The notes below the pieces were generated by a model. The model was not told the DNA's origin, did not search any database, and saw nothing but the letters and a program-made list of their open reading frames with translations. DNA of 64,000 bases from Methanobacterium sp. ERen5. GTDB lineage: Archaea > Methanobacteriota > Methanobacteria > Methanobacteriales > Methanobacteriaceae. This document shows, one piece after another, positions 48,800-60,041 of the stretch (positions are counted from its first letter, which is position 1; every line of letters starts with the position of its first letter). The stretch is taken from NCBI GenBank assembly GCA_024167805.1, contig CP099988.1:1248001-1312000 (forward strand), given 5' to 3'. A program made the position numbers and the translations under genes.

Positions 48800-49627
48800 A
48801 TGAAAGAAAAAAGCATCGATATTCCCATGGACGATGGTGAAAAAACCATCAAACAAATATCTGAATTTATCAAAGACAAAATATCACAGTCCAGAAGTGC
48901 AGGGGTAGTAATTGGCCTCAGTGGAGGTATAGATTCAGCTACAACAGCCTACTTATGTGCGAAGGCATTTGAAAAAGAACAGATTCTAGGCATAATAATG
49001 CCCACTGAGACAACTTCTCAAGAGGATATTGAAGATGCTGTAACTGTGGCTGAAGAATTGGGAATTGAATACGAAATTATAGCTGTGGATGATCTCATCA
49101 GCCCTTTCAATGAGCTCTGCATGCATTCTGTGAGTAACAAACTTAAAAACACTCCGTCAAGGGGTCTTGCAAATGCAAATTTAAAGGCCAGAATCAGGAT
49201 GATGATCCTTTACTACCATGCCAACGATCTTGGAAGGATGGTGGTGGGAACTGGAAACAAAACAGAACTTCTAATTGGTTACTTCACCAAGTATGGTGAT
49301 GGTGGTGTGGATATTCTTCCAATAGGAAATTTATACAAGACAGAAGTAAGGAGCATTGCTCAAATATTGGGAGTTCCAGAAAACATCATTAAAAAGGCAC
49401 CAACAGCAGGACTTTGGCATGGACAAACAGATGAAGAGGAACTAGGTATCAGATACGAAACACTGGACAAACTCCTTTTCTTGATGGTTGACGAGGGGCT
49501 CGATGACCAGAAAATTGCAGAAAATCTGGATATTCCAGTGGAAGAAGTTTTAAGGATAAAAAACAAAGTTCAAAGTTCCAAACATAAATTAGAACCTGCT
49601 CCCACACCTGATGTTGGGAGTTGTTAA
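48800..49627 (+). CDS. nadE: NAD+ synthetase, ammonia-dependent
   Basis: NadE converts deamido-NAD to NAD using ATP and ammonia. The 275-residue enzyme shows the ATP-pyrophosphatase loop VIGLSGGIDSATTAYL (about 35-50), IMPTETTSQEDIEDA, then GRMVVGTGNKTELLIGYFTKYGDGGVDILPIGNLYKTEV, and the P2-type loop KAPTAGLWHGQTDEEELG. There is no glutaminase domain, so it uses free ammonia or another source. The cutA gene follows with 2 bp between them. Confidence 0.95.
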   Translation: MKEKSIDIPMDDGEKTIKQISEFIKDKISQSRSAGVVIGLSGGIDSATTAYLCAKAFEKEQILGIIMPTETTSQEDIEDAVTVAEELGIEYEIIAVDDLISPFNELCMHSVSNKLKNTPSRGLANANLKARIRMMILYYHANDLGRMVVGTGNKTELLIGYFTKYGDGGVDILPIGNLYKTEVRSIAQILGVPENIIKKAPTAGLWHGQTDEEELGIRYETLDKLLFLMVDEGLDDQKIAENLDIPVEEVLRIKNKVQSSKHKLEPAPTPDVGSC

Positions 49628-49629
49628 AG

Positions 49630-49962
49630 ATGTACTCCAGTATATACGTTACCACATCAGATATTTCAGAATCAAAAAAAATTGCCAGGGTGCTGGTTCA
49701 AGAAAGACTGGCTGCCTGTGTGAATATTGTGCCAGCCATAGAATCCATCTACAGATGGAATGGGGAGATAGAAGAAGATTCAGAATCTCTTATTTTTATT
49801 AAAACACGGAGTGATATGGTGGAAACTGTGATTAAGAAGGTAGAAGAAATTCACAGCTATGATACGCCATGTGTACTGGAGTTATCAATTGAAAAGGGTT
49901 CTAAAAAATATTTTAAATGGCTGGATAAAGAAGTAGATCAAAGTGATTTAAATGAATTGTAG
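49630..49962 (+). CDS. cutA: CutA1 divalent-cation tolerance protein
   Basis: A 110-residue trimeric ferredoxin-fold protein, found across all domains and linked to copper tolerance in E. coli; its real role is unsettled. It shows the family features RVLVQERLAACVNIVPAIESIYRWNGEIEED and KVEEIHSYDTPCVLEL. The ATG at 49630 follows GGGAG at 49616-49620 and lies 2 bp after nadE, so both are probably co-translated. An in-frame TTG at 49621 is less likely. Confidence 0.95.
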   Translation: MYSSIYVTTSDISESKKIARVLVQERLAACVNIVPAIESIYRWNGEIEEDSESLIFIKTRSDMVETVIKKVEEIHSYDTPCVLELSIEKGSKKYFKWLDKEVDQSDLNEL

Positions 49963-50104
49963 GATACATATTATTTGTTGAGAATTAATATGTTATAAAA
50001 TTCAATTCATTATAAAAATTCAAACAATTAAGATCATAAATATTTGATTTTGAATTCATGGTAGAATTTCAATTGAAATTTAAGTTTTATTTTGGGGTGA
50101 TCAG

Positions 50105-52981
50105 TTGACCGACATTAAAATTGAAGAGAAATGGCAGAGGGTTTGGCAAGAATCCAACTTATTCCAATCAGATCCTAACAACAAAAAGAAAGTATATGTA
50201 ACAGTTGCATATCCGTATCCAAGCGGTGCAATGCATGTGGGCCACGGAAGGACCTACACAGTACCAGATGTATATGCACGTTTCAAGAGAATGCAGGGAT
50301 ACAATGTCTTGTTTCCAATGGGATGGCATGTCACAGGAGCTCCTGTGGTAGGTATTGCCAAGCGTATACAGAGGCAGGATCCATGGACCATTGATATTTA
50401 CAAGAACATACACAAGGTACCGGAATCAGAACTCGCAAAGTTCACGGATCCAGAGTACATCGTGAAGTACTTCGGTGAAGAGTACCACAATGTCATGACA
50501 AGGATGGGTTACTCCATAGACTGGAGAAGGGAGTTCAAAACATTAGATCCACACTATCAAAAATTTATAGAGTGGCAGTTTAGAAAATTGAAGAATATGG
50601 GCTTGGTTGGTATTGGAGAACATCCAGTGAAGTACTGTCCTGAAGATCAGAACCCTGTTGGGGACCATGATCTGCTGGAGGGTGAAGGAGTTGGAATAAA
50701 CGAACTTACCTTGATCAAATTTGAACTGGATGGAAATTATCTTGTTGCAGCCACATTCAGACCAGAAACTCTGTTTGGTGCCACAAATTTATGGTTGAAC
50801 CCTGATGAAGATTATATCAAGATAAAAATCGACGATGAAAAATGGATCATTGCAAAAGATGCTTATGATAACTTAACTAATCAAAAGAAGAACATAGAAA
50901 TCGAGGGAGATGTTGATGCCAGCGAACTGGTTGGAAAATATGTTAAAAATCCACTCACGGGAATTGAACACATAGTACTCCCAGCATCCTTTGTAGATCC
51001 AGAGTATGGAACAGGAGTGGTTTACTCTGTACCGGGCCATGCTCCAGCAGATTTAATAGCACTTCAAGACCTCAAAAAGAACGATGAGCTGCTCGAGAAA
51101 TTTGGGCTTGTTGAAAAAATTGAGACAATACAACCGGTGGGAATAATCAAACTAAAGGATTATGGGGAGATACCTGCCCAGGACATGCTTGACAAGTTCG
51201 ATGTAAAACATCAAAACGATCCTAATCTCAAGGAAGCAACCAACGAAATATACAAGTTGGAACATGCAAAGGGTGTTATGGATGAGAAAACTGGGGATTA
51301 CAAGGGATACAAAGTTGTGGATGCTCGGGATGAAATTATACAACTCCTACTGAATAATAAGCTTGGGGATATATTGTTTGAATTCGCAGAAAGACCAGTT
51401 ATTTGCCGTTGCGGTACAAAATGTGTGGTTAAAATCCTGGAAGATCAATGGTTCCTCAAGTATTCGGACGAAGAATGGAAAGAGTTAGCTTACCAATGCC
51501 TCGAGAATATGAACATAATACCAGAAGAAATTAGGGCCAACTTCAATTATTACATAGGATGGCTACAGGATTGGGCTTGCTCACGTAGAATTGGGCTTGG
51601 AACTAAATTACCATGGAACACTGACTGGTTGATAGAACCTTTAAGTGATTCAACCATATACATGGCCTACTACACCATTGCAAAGTACATGAATTCAATA
51701 GATCCCGAAGATCTCAACGATGAATTCTTTGACGAAGTATTTTTAGATATTAAATCGGATAACTCTTCAATTAAGATAGGTAGTGAACTTACAAAGCAGA
51801 TGAGGGATGAATTCAACTACTGGTATCCCCTGGACTGGAGGTTATCTGCCAAGGATCTGGTGGGTAACCATCTTTCATTCCACATGTTCCATCATTCAGC
51901 AATATTCCCAAGGGATAAATGGCCTCAAGGAATAGTCGTGTTTGGTATGGGACTTCTAGAGGGAAATAAAATGTCTTCTTCCAAGGGAAATATCATCATG
52001 CTTGAGGATGCAATCAACACCTATGGTTCTGATGTCATCAGACTATTTTTAATGTCCTCAGCAGAGCCTTGGCAGGATTTCGACTGGAGAGAAAATGAGG
52101 TAAGGGGAATCAGCAAACGTATGGAATGGTTCTTTGAATTTGCCCGTCGTGTTGAAAAAATCTACGGTTCTCAGATACTGATCATGGATCATCTAAACCC
52201 GCCGTCTGTTGAACAGCCTATAAGCAAATGGATGATTGCACAAGTGAACATGCGAATAAAAGAGGCAACAGAAGCATTAGAAGGATTCCAAACAAGAAAA
52301 GCATTACAAGATGCATTTTTCCTGTTTAAGAAGGATATAGATCATTTATTCTACAGGATAGAGCACCAATCTGAAGACGAAGAAGCAATGAAAGAAATTG
52401 CAGAAGTTTTAGTGTACTTGTTGGGAGTGTGGATAAGACTCATGGTTCCATTCGTACCCCATGGATGTGAAGAACTATGGAATAGATTTGGAGGAGAAGG
52501 TTTGGTATCTGTAACAGCATGGCCAGAGTACTTTGCAGAACTCGTGGACGAATCTGTTCAGAAAGGTGAAGAAATAGTTCACGGACTTTCACAGGATATA
52601 AATGAAATTAAAAAGGTCATAAATATCAAACCACAAAAGATCCATGTATATGTGGCTCCAGAATGGAAATGGAAGTTGTTTGAAATTGCAGATGGCATTG
52701 GTAAGCCTGACATAGGAAAAATAATGCAAACAGCCATTAAACAAAATATTCACGACAACAAGAAGGAAATTGCTGAATTTGCAAAGAAAATCGGTAAAGA
52801 AATGACAAAAATGAAATATGTGGGAATCATCGATGAATATTCAATATTGAAGGATTCAATTGAATTCCTTTCAGGGGAAGCAGATGCAGAAATAGTTGTC
52901 TATGATGAACCAAGCTACGACCCTGAAAATAAATCCAGAAATGCCATGCCATACAAACCTGCAATATACATAGAAGGATAA
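50105..52981 (+). CDS. leuS: Leucyl-tRNA synthetase (archaeal type)
   Basis: A 958-residue class I synthetase charging tRNA-Leu. The HIGH-type signature is [15 protein letters not shown] (about 38-52), the editing domain (CP1) follows with [16 protein letters not shown], and the KMSKS-type loop is [10 protein letters not shown]. The archaeal/eukaryal C-terminal extension is present. The start is a TTG with the site GGGGTGATC 3-8 nt upstream; no ATG lies at the expected position. It is transcribed alone. Confidence 0.97.
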   Translation: MTDIKIEEKWQRVWQESNLFQSDPNNKKKVYVTVAYPYPSGAMHVGHGRTYTVPDVYARFKRMQGYNVLFPMGWHVTGAPVVGIAKRIQRQDPWTIDIYKNIHKVPESELAKFTDPEYIVKYFGEEYHNVMTRMGYSIDWRREFKTLDPHYQKFIEWQFRKLKNMGLVGIGEHPVKYCPEDQNPVGDHDLLEGEGVGINELTLIKFELDGNYLVAATFRPETLFGATNLWLNPDEDYIKIKIDDEKWIIAKDAYDNLTNQKKNIEIEGDVDASELVGKYVKNPLTGIEHIVLPASFVDPEYGTGVVYSVPGHAPADLIALQDLKKNDELLEKFGLVEKIETIQPVGIIKLKDYGEIPAQDMLDKFDVKHQNDPNLKEATNEIYKLEHAKGVMDEKTGDYKGYKVVDARDEIIQLLLNNKLGDILFEFAERPVICRCGTKCVVKILEDQWFLKYSDEEWKELAYQCLENMNIIPEEIRANFNYYIGWLQDWACSRRIGLGTKLPWNTDWLIEPLSDSTIYMAYYTIAKYMNSIDPEDLNDEFFDEVFLDIKSDNSSIKIGSELTKQMRDEFNYWYPLDWRLSAKDLVGNHLSFHMFHHSAIFPRDKWPQGIVVFGMGLLEGNKMSSSKGNIIMLEDAINTYGSDVIRLFLMSSAEPWQDFDWRENEVRGISKRMEWFFEFARRVEKIYGSQILIMDHLNPPSVEQPISKWMIAQVNMRIKEATEALEGFQTRKALQDAFFLFKKDIDHLFYRIEHQSEDEEAMKEIAEVLVYLLGVWIRLMVPFVPHGCEELWNRFGGEGLVSVTAWPEYFAELVDESVQKGEEIVHGLSQDINEIKKVINIKPQKIHVYVAPEWKWKLFEIADGIGKPDIGKIMQTAIKQNIHDNKKEIAEFAKKIGKEMTKMKYVGIIDEYSILKDSIEFLSGEADAEIVVYDEPSYDPENKSRNAMPYKPAIYIEG

Positions 52982-53034
52982 ATTAAATCCTTTCTACTTT
53001 TTTTATTTTTTGAATGAAGATTTTATTTCAAAAT

Positions 53035-53814
53035 TTATTCAGATTTTATATTATTTTTTAATGTACCAATACCTTCAATTTCAATTTCAACAGTATCTCC
53101 TATGTGCATTGGCCCAATACCTGGAGGTGTTCCTGTTGAAATTATATCTCCGGGCAAGAGTGTCATGATGTTTGATATAAATTCCACCAGTTCGTTGACA
53201 TTGAAGATCATATTTTTCGTATTGGAATTCTGCTTAATTTCGTTGTTAAGTTTTAAAGAAATATTCAGATTCATGGGATCTACTTCAGTTTCTATACACG
53301 GCCCAAGGGGTGCAAATGTGTCAAAACTTTTTGCACGAGTCCACTGAATATCCTTCCTTTGTTTGTCCCTTGCTGTGACATCGTTAACAACTGTGAAGCC
53401 TCCAATGAATTCATGTGCATCTTTTCTATCCACTTTATGGGCTTCTTTGGATATGACAACTCCAAGTTCGGATTCATAGTCAACTTGTGTGGAAGTTTTG
53501 GGATATATTATGGGGTCTAAATGTCCAATTACGGTTGTTGAAGGTTTTATAAAGATTATGGGTTCTGTTGGAAGTTTCATATCCAATTCCTTGGCATGAT
53601 CTTTGTAGTTTAAACCCACACAAACGATCTTTGAAGGTCTGATTGGGGGTTTAATTTCCAATTCAACAATATCATGGCTTTTTACTTGTTTAATTGCACT
53701 GATATCCTGGCAGTTTAGGGCATGGATCATTGAACAATCAATTTCAATCAATTTTTCATCTGAAACGATCCCCACCTTTTCAGTGCCCCCGGATTTAAAA
53801 CCCATCAGTTTCAT
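53035..53814 (-). CDS. Fumarylacetoacetate hydrolase family protein
   Basis: A 259-residue FAH-fold protein. The core shows KIVCVGLNYKDHAKEL, then PIIFIKPSTTVIG, the metal-ligand Glu pair in YESELGVVISKEA, GFTVVNDVTARD, KSFDTFAPLGP and the C-terminal DIISTGTPPGIGP. Members include acylpyruvases, decarboxylases and oxaloacetate tautomerases; in archaea an acylpyruvase or oxaloacetate decarboxylase role is possible. The ATG at 53814 is better placed behind GGGAG than the TTG at 53820. It starts 12 bp after hisG on the same strand. Confidence 0.9.
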   Translation of the reverse strand: MKLMGFKSGGTEKVGIVSDEKLIEIDCSMIHALNCQDISAIKQVKSHDIVELEIKPPIRPSKIVCVGLNYKDHAKELDMKLPTEPIIFIKPSTTVIGHLDPIIYPKTSTQVDYESELGVVISKEAHKVDRKDAHEFIGGFTVVNDVTARDKQRKDIQWTRAKSFDTFAPLGPCIETEVDPMNLNISLKLNNEIKQNSNTKNMIFNVNELVEFISNIMTLLPGDIISTGTPPGIGPMHIGDTVEIEIEGIGTLKNNIKSE

Positions 53815-53826
53815 AGACAAATCTCC

Positions 53827-54687
53827 CTATATGATTCTTTCAATTGGCACTACGAGAATGTCCCTAGCCCCAATCTTTTTCAAACGATTGACCAAGTTGA
53901 AAACATCTTTTTCATCAACAACTGCATGAACTGCCACAACATCTTTACTCGATAAAACACTCGAAACTGTTGGTCCTGTGAGTCCGGGCATGGCCTTTTT
54001 AACATCCTCAAGGAAGCTCTCCTCAACATTCATCATAACGAGTTTTTTGCCTTCAGCATCTAAAACTCCTTTAATTCCAGTTCTTATGGCTTCAATTTTT
54101 TCATTATTAACCTTGAAACTTTTTTTATTTGCTATGAGTTTAATGGAGCTTTCTAGAACGGTGTCTATAATTTTAAGATGGTTCATCTTGAGGGTGGTGC
54201 CTGTGCTGGTCAAATCTGTTATTATGTCTGCAACACCAATGAATGGAGCAATCTCTGTTGAACCACTTAACACTATAATTTTGGCATTAATTCCTTTAGA
54301 TTTAAGATATTTACTGGTTAAATTTGGAAATTCAGTTGCAACCACAGAACCATCTGAAATATCAGTTGTAGATACAATGTCAGATTCGTCAGGAACTGCT
54401 AATACCAGTTTAGCACTTCCGAAATTTAGGTCTTCAAGTATCTCCACATCTGCGTTGTTCTCCTCTATCAGATCAAGTCCTGTCATTCCAATATCTGCTG
54501 CACCGTCTGCAACAAATTCAGGAATGTCTGCAGCCCTTGTGAACATAACACTTATTTCTTTGTCGTAGGTTTCTGAAAAAAGCTTTCTGTTGGCAGTATC
54601 CTTTATTCCTATTCCTGCCTTGGCTAAAAGTTTGACAGCAGGATCACTTATTCTTCCCTTGGAAGGTACGGCTATTCTGATTTGCAT
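53827..54687 (-). CDS. hisG: ATP phosphoribosyltransferase, long form
   Basis: HisG catalyses the first step of histidine synthesis, joining ATP and PRPP. This is the long, self-sufficient type (286 residues) with an N-terminal periplasmic-binding-like catalytic part (IRIAVPSKGRISDPA, ADIGMTGLDLIEE, DLTSTGTTLKMNHLK) and a C-terminal ACT-like histidine-binding domain (about 210-286; GLTGPTVSSVLS, IGARDILVVPIERI). No HisZ is needed. It is followed 12 bp later by the FAH-family gene; other his genes are elsewhere. Confidence 0.96.
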   Translation of the reverse strand: MQIRIAVPSKGRISDPAVKLLAKAGIGIKDTANRKLFSETYDKEISVMFTRAADIPEFVADGAADIGMTGLDLIEENNADVEILEDLNFGSAKLVLAVPDESDIVSTTDISDGSVVATEFPNLTSKYLKSKGINAKIIVLSGSTEIAPFIGVADIITDLTSTGTTLKMNHLKIIDTVLESSIKLIANKKSFKVNNEKIEAIRTGIKGVLDAEGKKLVMMNVEESFLEDVKKAMPGLTGPTVSSVLSSKDVVAVHAVVDEKDVFNLVNRLKKIGARDILVVPIERII

Positions 54688-54799
54688 TTAAGTCCTCCTA
54701 TCTAAAATCCTTGATCATAATTAGTTAATTTGAAACATGCTAAAATTTGAACTGTTAGGTATTTATGTTCTTCCCTCAATTATTTTAAATGGTGTGAAC

Positions 54800-56095
54800 A
54801 TGGAAACAAAAAACATCCTTATAAAAAATGCAACTTTAATTGCGGATGAAATTAGAAAAAGCTCCATTTTAATAGAAAATGATGAAATAGTGGAAATTTC
54901 GAACAATCTTAAATTTAATGATGCAGACGAAGTTATAGATGCCAGCGGAAAACTTGTAATTCCAGGGCTTGTCAATACACACACCCATCTTTCAATGACA
55001 CTCATGAGGGGTCTTGCAGATGACATGCCCCTTGATAATTGGCTGAACGAACATATATGGCCTGCAGAGGCGGAATTAAATGGAGATTATTGTTATGCCG
55101 GTGCACTTTTGGCATGTGCAGAGATGATCAAATCTGGTACAACCTGTTTCAACGACATGTACTTCTTCATGGACCACGTTGCAAAGGCAGTAGAAGACTC
55201 TGGAATGAGGGGAGTTTTATCCCATGGAATGATAGACTTTGGAGATGAAACTAAAAGGAAAAACGAATTCAAGGAAACCAGAAGAATCATAGATAAATGT
55301 CACAACAGTGCTGATGGAAGGATAAAGGTTGCATATGGTCCTCACTCTCCATACACCTGTTCTCAAGAACTTCTTGAAGAAGTAAAAAAAGAGGCAAACA
55401 AATCAGGACACAGGATCCATATACACGTATCTGAAACCCAAAAAGAAGTTTCAGACAGTCTGGAATCTAGGGGGAAACGACCATTTGAATATCTGTCTGA
55501 AATAGGATTCCTCGGAGAAGAGGTTACAGCTGCACATGCAGTTTGGCTTTCAGAGGATGAAATTTCCCTGATCAAGAATAGTCAGACTAAAATATCCCAC
55601 AATCCTTCAAGCAACATGAAACTCGCTTCAGGTGTTGCACCAGTTTCTAAACTACTTGCTGAGGGAGCATGTGTATCCATAGGAACTGATGGAACTGCTT
55701 CAAACAACAATTTGGATATTTTGGAAGAGATGAAGATGACATCACTGCTCCAGAAGGTAAGCACTTTGGATCCGTCGTTACTTCCTGCTAAAGAAGTGTA
55801 TGAAATGGCCACGATTAAAGGAGCTGCAGCCATTGGGCTGGAAGCTGATATAGGAACCATCGAAGTCGGTAAAAAAGCAGACATGGCATTATTAGACATT
55901 AAAACCATTCGAATGACCCCATTTAGAAATCCAATGTCCCATTTAGTTTACTCTGCTCAGGGCGGGGATGTTAACACGGTGATATGTAACGGTGAAGTGC
56001 TCATGGAAAATAAAAAGCTCTTAACCATTGATGAAGCGATGGTAATTGAAATGGCTCAAAATGCAGCTGAAGAAATGTTGTCCAATGAGGATTAA
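54800..56095 (+). CDS. dadD: 5'-deoxyadenosine / methylthioadenosine / SAH deaminase
   Basis: An amidohydrolase of about 431 residues that deaminates 5'-deoxyadenosine, S-adenosylhomocysteine or methylthioadenosine, recycling by-products of SAM enzymes in methanogens. Metal ligands are visible: NTHTHLSMTLMRG, IHVSETQKEV, AHAVWLSEDE and SIGTDGTASNN; the specificity segment HNPSSNMKLASGVAP is also typical. The ATG at 54800 has GGTG upstream; the ATG at 54737 would add a hydrophobic stretch unlike the family. It is divergent from hisG and followed by an HAD phosphatase gene 19 bp later. Confidence 0.91.
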   Translation: METKNILIKNATLIADEIRKSSILIENDEIVEISNNLKFNDADEVIDASGKLVIPGLVNTHTHLSMTLMRGLADDMPLDNWLNEHIWPAEAELNGDYCYAGALLACAEMIKSGTTCFNDMYFFMDHVAKAVEDSGMRGVLSHGMIDFGDETKRKNEFKETRRIIDKCHNSADGRIKVAYGPHSPYTCSQELLEEVKKEANKSGHRIHIHVSETQKEVSDSLESRGKRPFEYLSEIGFLGEEVTAAHAVWLSEDEISLIKNSQTKISHNPSSNMKLASGVAPVSKLLAEGACVSIGTDGTASNNNLDILEEMKMTSLLQKVSTLDPSLLPAKEVYEMATIKGAAAIGLEADIGTIEVGKKADMALLDIKTIRMTPFRNPMSHLVYSAQGGDVNTVICNGEVLMENKKLLTIDEAMVIEMAQNAAEEMLSNED

Positions 56096-56114
56096 TCCTC
56101 AAGGGAGATAATTT

Positions 56115-56795
56115 ATGGACAGATTGGTACTTTTTGACATTGATAAAACCCTGATAGTAGGTTCAAGCTGCCATTATAACGCACTTAAAAAATCTCTGAC
56201 CCAAGTTTATGGGGTGGAGAATCCTCAGTCTTTGATAAATATGCAAGGAATGACTGACCTCAAAATAATCTGCACCACATTAAAAAACGAAAATATTGAT
56301 ATTAATACCATAAAATCAGGTCTTGAAGAGTGTATGATTGTTATGTATGATAACTTCAAGGAAGCACTGAAGATGGATGATCTCAAAGTGCTCAAAGGTG
56401 TTAAACCACTTCTCCAAGATATGCAGGAACACCAAATACCCCTGGGATTAGTCACAGGAAATATGGAAGCAATAGCATGGCTTAAATTGGATCAAGTGGG
56501 TTTAAAACAATATTTCCAATTTGGAGGATTTGGTGACAGGGTTTTAAAGAGAAGTGGACTTGTTAAAAAAGCCCTGAAAGCATCTAAAAATACTGTTGGG
56601 GCCATCGATAGAAAACATGTTTATCTGATTGGAGATACTCCGCGGGACATTTGGGGAGGTCAAAAACTAGATGTAAACACTCTGGGAGTGGCTACTGGAG
56701 ATTTCTCCGAGCATGATTTGATGGCCGCAGGTGCAGATTACGTAGTGAAGGATCTGACTGACAAAGACAGAATACTGTCTATAATTTTAGATTAA
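56115..56795 (+). CDS. HAD family phosphatase (phosphoglycolate phosphatase-like)
   Basis: A 226-residue HAD hydrolase with a helical cap. Motif I is LVLFDIDKTLI (nucleophile Asp at about 8, acid Asp two residues later), motif II is PLGLVTGNMEAIAW, and motif IV is VYLIGDTPRDIWGG. The GDTPRDI motif is typical of phosphoglycolate and related beta-phosphatases. AGGGAG precedes the ATG. It is 19 bp downstream of the deaminase gene, so it may dephosphorylate a related nucleoside or ribose phosphate, but that is inference. Confidence 0.9.
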   Translation: MDRLVLFDIDKTLIVGSSCHYNALKKSLTQVYGVENPQSLINMQGMTDLKIICTTLKNENIDINTIKSGLEECMIVMYDNFKEALKMDDLKVLKGVKPLLQDMQEHQIPLGLVTGNMEAIAWLKLDQVGLKQYFQFGGFGDRVLKRSGLVKKALKASKNTVGAIDRKHVYLIGDTPRDIWGGQKLDVNTLGVATGDFSEHDLMAAGADYVVKDLTDKDRILSIILD

Positions 56796-56960
56796 AGGGG
56801 ATATGATCTCTAAATTGAATTATACGTTAGATATCCATTTTTTTGATGCAAGTTTTTTAATTTTTTTTCATTGTAGTTGCTTTTCATGTGTTGTGATTGA
56901 TCCAATTATATTTTAGTTGAAAATAACATAAAATAAACATAGTTCAGTAGGGGTGGAAAT

Positions 56961-58299
56961 TTGGATTACTACAACCATGTAATTGAAACTATGAAACGTC
57001 CGGAATTGGATGCTTTGGTGGAGAACAGGATTCAAAACACAATCAGATATGCATACAAACATTCTCCATTCTACAGAAAATGGTTCGACAGACACGGAAT
57101 AAATCCTTCTGATATTCAGACTCACGAAGATTTGAGAGACCTTCCACTTATTTCTGGAGGGGTGATCAGGGAAAATCAACCACCAATAACTCCTGGTTTT
57201 GAATTTAAATCTATTTTATGGAAGGATGTCTACACCATCCACGAAACCAGTGGAACCAGCGGTGTTCCAAAATCATTTTTTTAACTTGGGATGATTGGCA
57301 GAGGTATGCAGAAAAATATGCCCGTACATTTGTTTCTCAAAATTTTGGAGAAGGAGATCGGGTAGTTATATGTGCATCATATGGAATGAACGTAGGTGCT
57401 AATACCATGACATTGGGGGCTCATAAAATAAATATGAGCATAATTCCTGAGGGTAAATGCTCATTTCCCATAAGAATTATCCAGAATTACCATCCAACAG
57501 GAATTGTGGGCAGTGTATTCAAACTTCTACGACTAGCAAAAAGAATGAAATCTGCAGGTTTAGATCCTAAGGAATCAAGTATAAAAAGACTTATTGCAGG
57601 GGAGAAAGCTTTCCAGAAGAATCAAGAAAATATTTAGAGGAAGTTTGGGATGTTCCAGTGTACAACACCTATGGAAGTACGGAGGGCACCATGTGTGGAG
57701 AGTGCAGGATGAAATCCGGCCTCCATGTTCCTGAGGATCTGGTACATCTCGATGTATACGATCCACAACTAAAAGACTTTGTGAATGATGGGGAGTGTGG
57801 CAGAATAGTTTTAACCACGTTACTACCAGAAGGTGGGAAAACTGGAAATTTACTCATCAACTATGATACAGATGACACCACAACGGTGGTTTCAAGGGAA
57901 AAATGTTCGTGTGGTAGGACACACATGAAAATTATGAATCCTCAAAGGGAAGCAGAGACAGTTTATGTTGGGGGTTTCCCATTTAACAAGGTGGATGTGG
58001 AACAAGGAGTGTTCCAAAGGGATAACATGGAATATTTAACTGGAGAGTATGAGGCTTTTCTTTATGGGGATGAAGAAGAAACAACATTAAGACTGAGTAT
58101 GGAATGTGAAAATTCTCAAAACTGTGATGTTGGATCAGTAGAAAACAATTTCTTGGAAACTTTCCTAAAATTCAAACCTGGTCTACGTCAAGTACACTCA
58201 GATGGAACATTCAACATCATCTTCAATTTTACTGAACCGGAAGGTCTTGAATTTTATAAGATAAGTGGCAGACCTAAAAGATTAGTGGACCGCAGATGA
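56961..58299 (+). CDS. Coenzyme F390 synthetase / phenylacetate-CoA ligase-like enzyme, two frameshifts
   Basis: An adenylate-forming enzyme of the PaaK family. In Methanobacteriales this family includes coenzyme F390 synthetase, which adenylylates F420 under oxidative stress. The 446-residue protein is seen only after two one-base additions: the T7 run at 57276-57282 (GVPKSFFLTWDDWQ) and the CC at 57613-57614 (EKAFPEESRKYLEEVW). The nucleotide motifs are YTIHETSGTSGVPKS and YNTYGSTEGTMCGE, and CSCGRTHMKIMN is near the C-terminus. The start is a TTG preceded by GGGGTGG. An ordinary aryl-CoA ligase cannot be excluded. Confidence 0.82.
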
Positions 58300-58499
58300 T
58301 TATAAAGGATACTAAAATTATTGTTATTTTTTGGAAGCCCAAGACTTAAAGTCACACAATTAAGATTATTTAAATAACTTCAAAATATTTAACAAAATAG
58401 TCAGTTCTAAAATAAAATTCATTGTTGTTAGAACTAAGAATTAACATCCAAATCAAATAGTACAAATCATATTCATGAAATTTAAGGAGAAAATAGTCC

Positions 58500-59752
58500 A
58501 TGTTAAACGCCGAAACTTACGAAACTGATAATAAAGGTATTGGGGGCTCAATAAGAAATGAAAGGGAAGATTTTTATGTGGAAGAAATACCGCTGAGTCT
58601 GCCCAGTGGAAATGGTCCAAATACATGGATTTTCATTGAAAAAATTGGTAGAAACACTCTGGATGTGGTTTTAGATATAGCTAAGGAACTCAAAATCAGC
58701 AGAAAAAGAATGGGATTTGCAGGAATGAAGGATAAAACTGCAAGAACGCGCCAATGGTTATGTGTGTCGAACAGTAGTGTAGAAGAAATCCAATCGATCA
58801 CTGACAAATTGTACAATGTGGAAGTACTGGAAATCAAACAGAACGAAAAAAGCTTCGAATAGGGCAATTAGTAGGTAACAAATTCAAAATATTGATCCGA
58901 AACACCGAAGATCCAGAAAATGACGTTAAAACGGCTCAAAAGGTTCTAAACCATCTAATTGAAACAGGGGTACCTAACTACTATGGATGGCAAAGATTTG
59001 GAAAGGAAAGATCCAACACCCACGTAGTTGGAGAGTACCTTGTACACAACGATGTTAAAGGTGCGGTTGATGCCTATATTGGAAATCCATACCCTAAAGA
59101 AAGGGAACATATTAAGGAAGCCAGAAGACTTTACGACGAAGGAAAACTTGAAGATTCCTACCAAACAATGCCAGGATCCATGCGCTACGAAAAGATGTTG
59201 TTAAGGGAACTCCTAAATCTCCAACGTAGGAAAGGTGAATTAACGGAAAAATCATATATAATTGCGATTGAAAGCCTGCCAAAACCATTAAAACGAATGT
59301 TTGTACATGCATATCAATCATATCTGTTTAACAAGGCCGTAAGCGAAAGAGCAAAACTTGGACTTACCAAATATGTAGAAGGAGATATTTTAATAGATAA
59401 TGAAGAGCATTTGGTCCATGAATTTGATGTTGAAACAGTTGAAGATAGAATAAAATCCTTTGAAATACATCCCACATCTCCACTTTACGGTACAAAGGTA
59501 CCATTAGCAGGTGGAGTGGTGGGAAAATTAGAACAACAAGTGATAGATGAGGAAAACATTAAACTTGAAGAGTTTGAATGTCCTAAAACTCCAAGATTAG
59601 GGAGTCATGGACTCAGAAGAGCTATGAGATTTAAGATATGGGATGTTTCAGCAGAGCTGACTCCTGAAGGGGTATTAACAGAATTTTCGATCCCAAAGGG
59701 TTGTTATGCAACTGCAGTTTTAAGAGAAATAATGAAGGAAGATGTGTATTAA
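58500..59752 (+). CDS. truD: tRNA pseudouridine(13) synthase, one frameshift
   Basis: TruD makes pseudouridine at position 13 of tRNA. The protein of 417 residues is restored by adding one base to the A6 run at 58846-58851; as given, frames end at 58862 and resume at 58892. The catalytic motif [15 protein letters not shown] (Asp at about residue 80) is in the first part. [25 protein letters not shown], the conserved [11 protein letters not shown] and [15 protein letters not shown] are in the second. TruD is conserved and not known to be split, which supports a sequencing deletion. Monocistronic. Confidence 0.93.
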
Positions 59753-59838
59753 ACATGAATGAATAAGGAATATATTAAACCAATTATATTCCTTATTTTT
59801 CAAGTTTAAAGATAAAATAGATTTAAATATTTATTTAA

Positions 59839-59985
59839 CTATTTTTCAGCGTACTTTTCTGGATCTTCTTCGAAGGTTTTTTTACAACCAGGAGCACAGA
59901 AGTAGTATTTTTTTCCATTGTATTCACTGACCCACTTCGCAGTTTTTTCATCCACATCCATTTTACATATTGGATCTATCGCCAT
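59839..59985 (-). CDS. YHS-domain protein (48 residues)
   Basis: A very short gene. The predicted protein begins MAIDPICKMDVDEKTAKW and ends with YYFCAPGCKKTFEEDPEKY, which is a complete YHS domain (CxM..., FC...C, F...P..Y). GGAGTGAT precedes the ATG. YHS domains often occur with, or inside, copper ATPases and probably bind metal through Cys and Met. Here it follows copA by 56 bp on the same strand, as a likely copper-binding accessory protein. Confidence 0.88.
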   Translation of the reverse strand: MAIDPICKMDVDEKTAKWVSEYNGKKYYFCAPGCKKTFEEDPEKYAEK

Positions 59986-60041
59986 TCAAAATCACTCCTA
60001 TATATTTTTTTAGCAATCTTCAATGATATAATTCATAAAAT

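Noticed and set aside
53978..54568. 196-residue plus-strand ORF inside hisG
   Set aside because: Antisense shadow with biased Ser/Leu composition; hisG is unambiguous.
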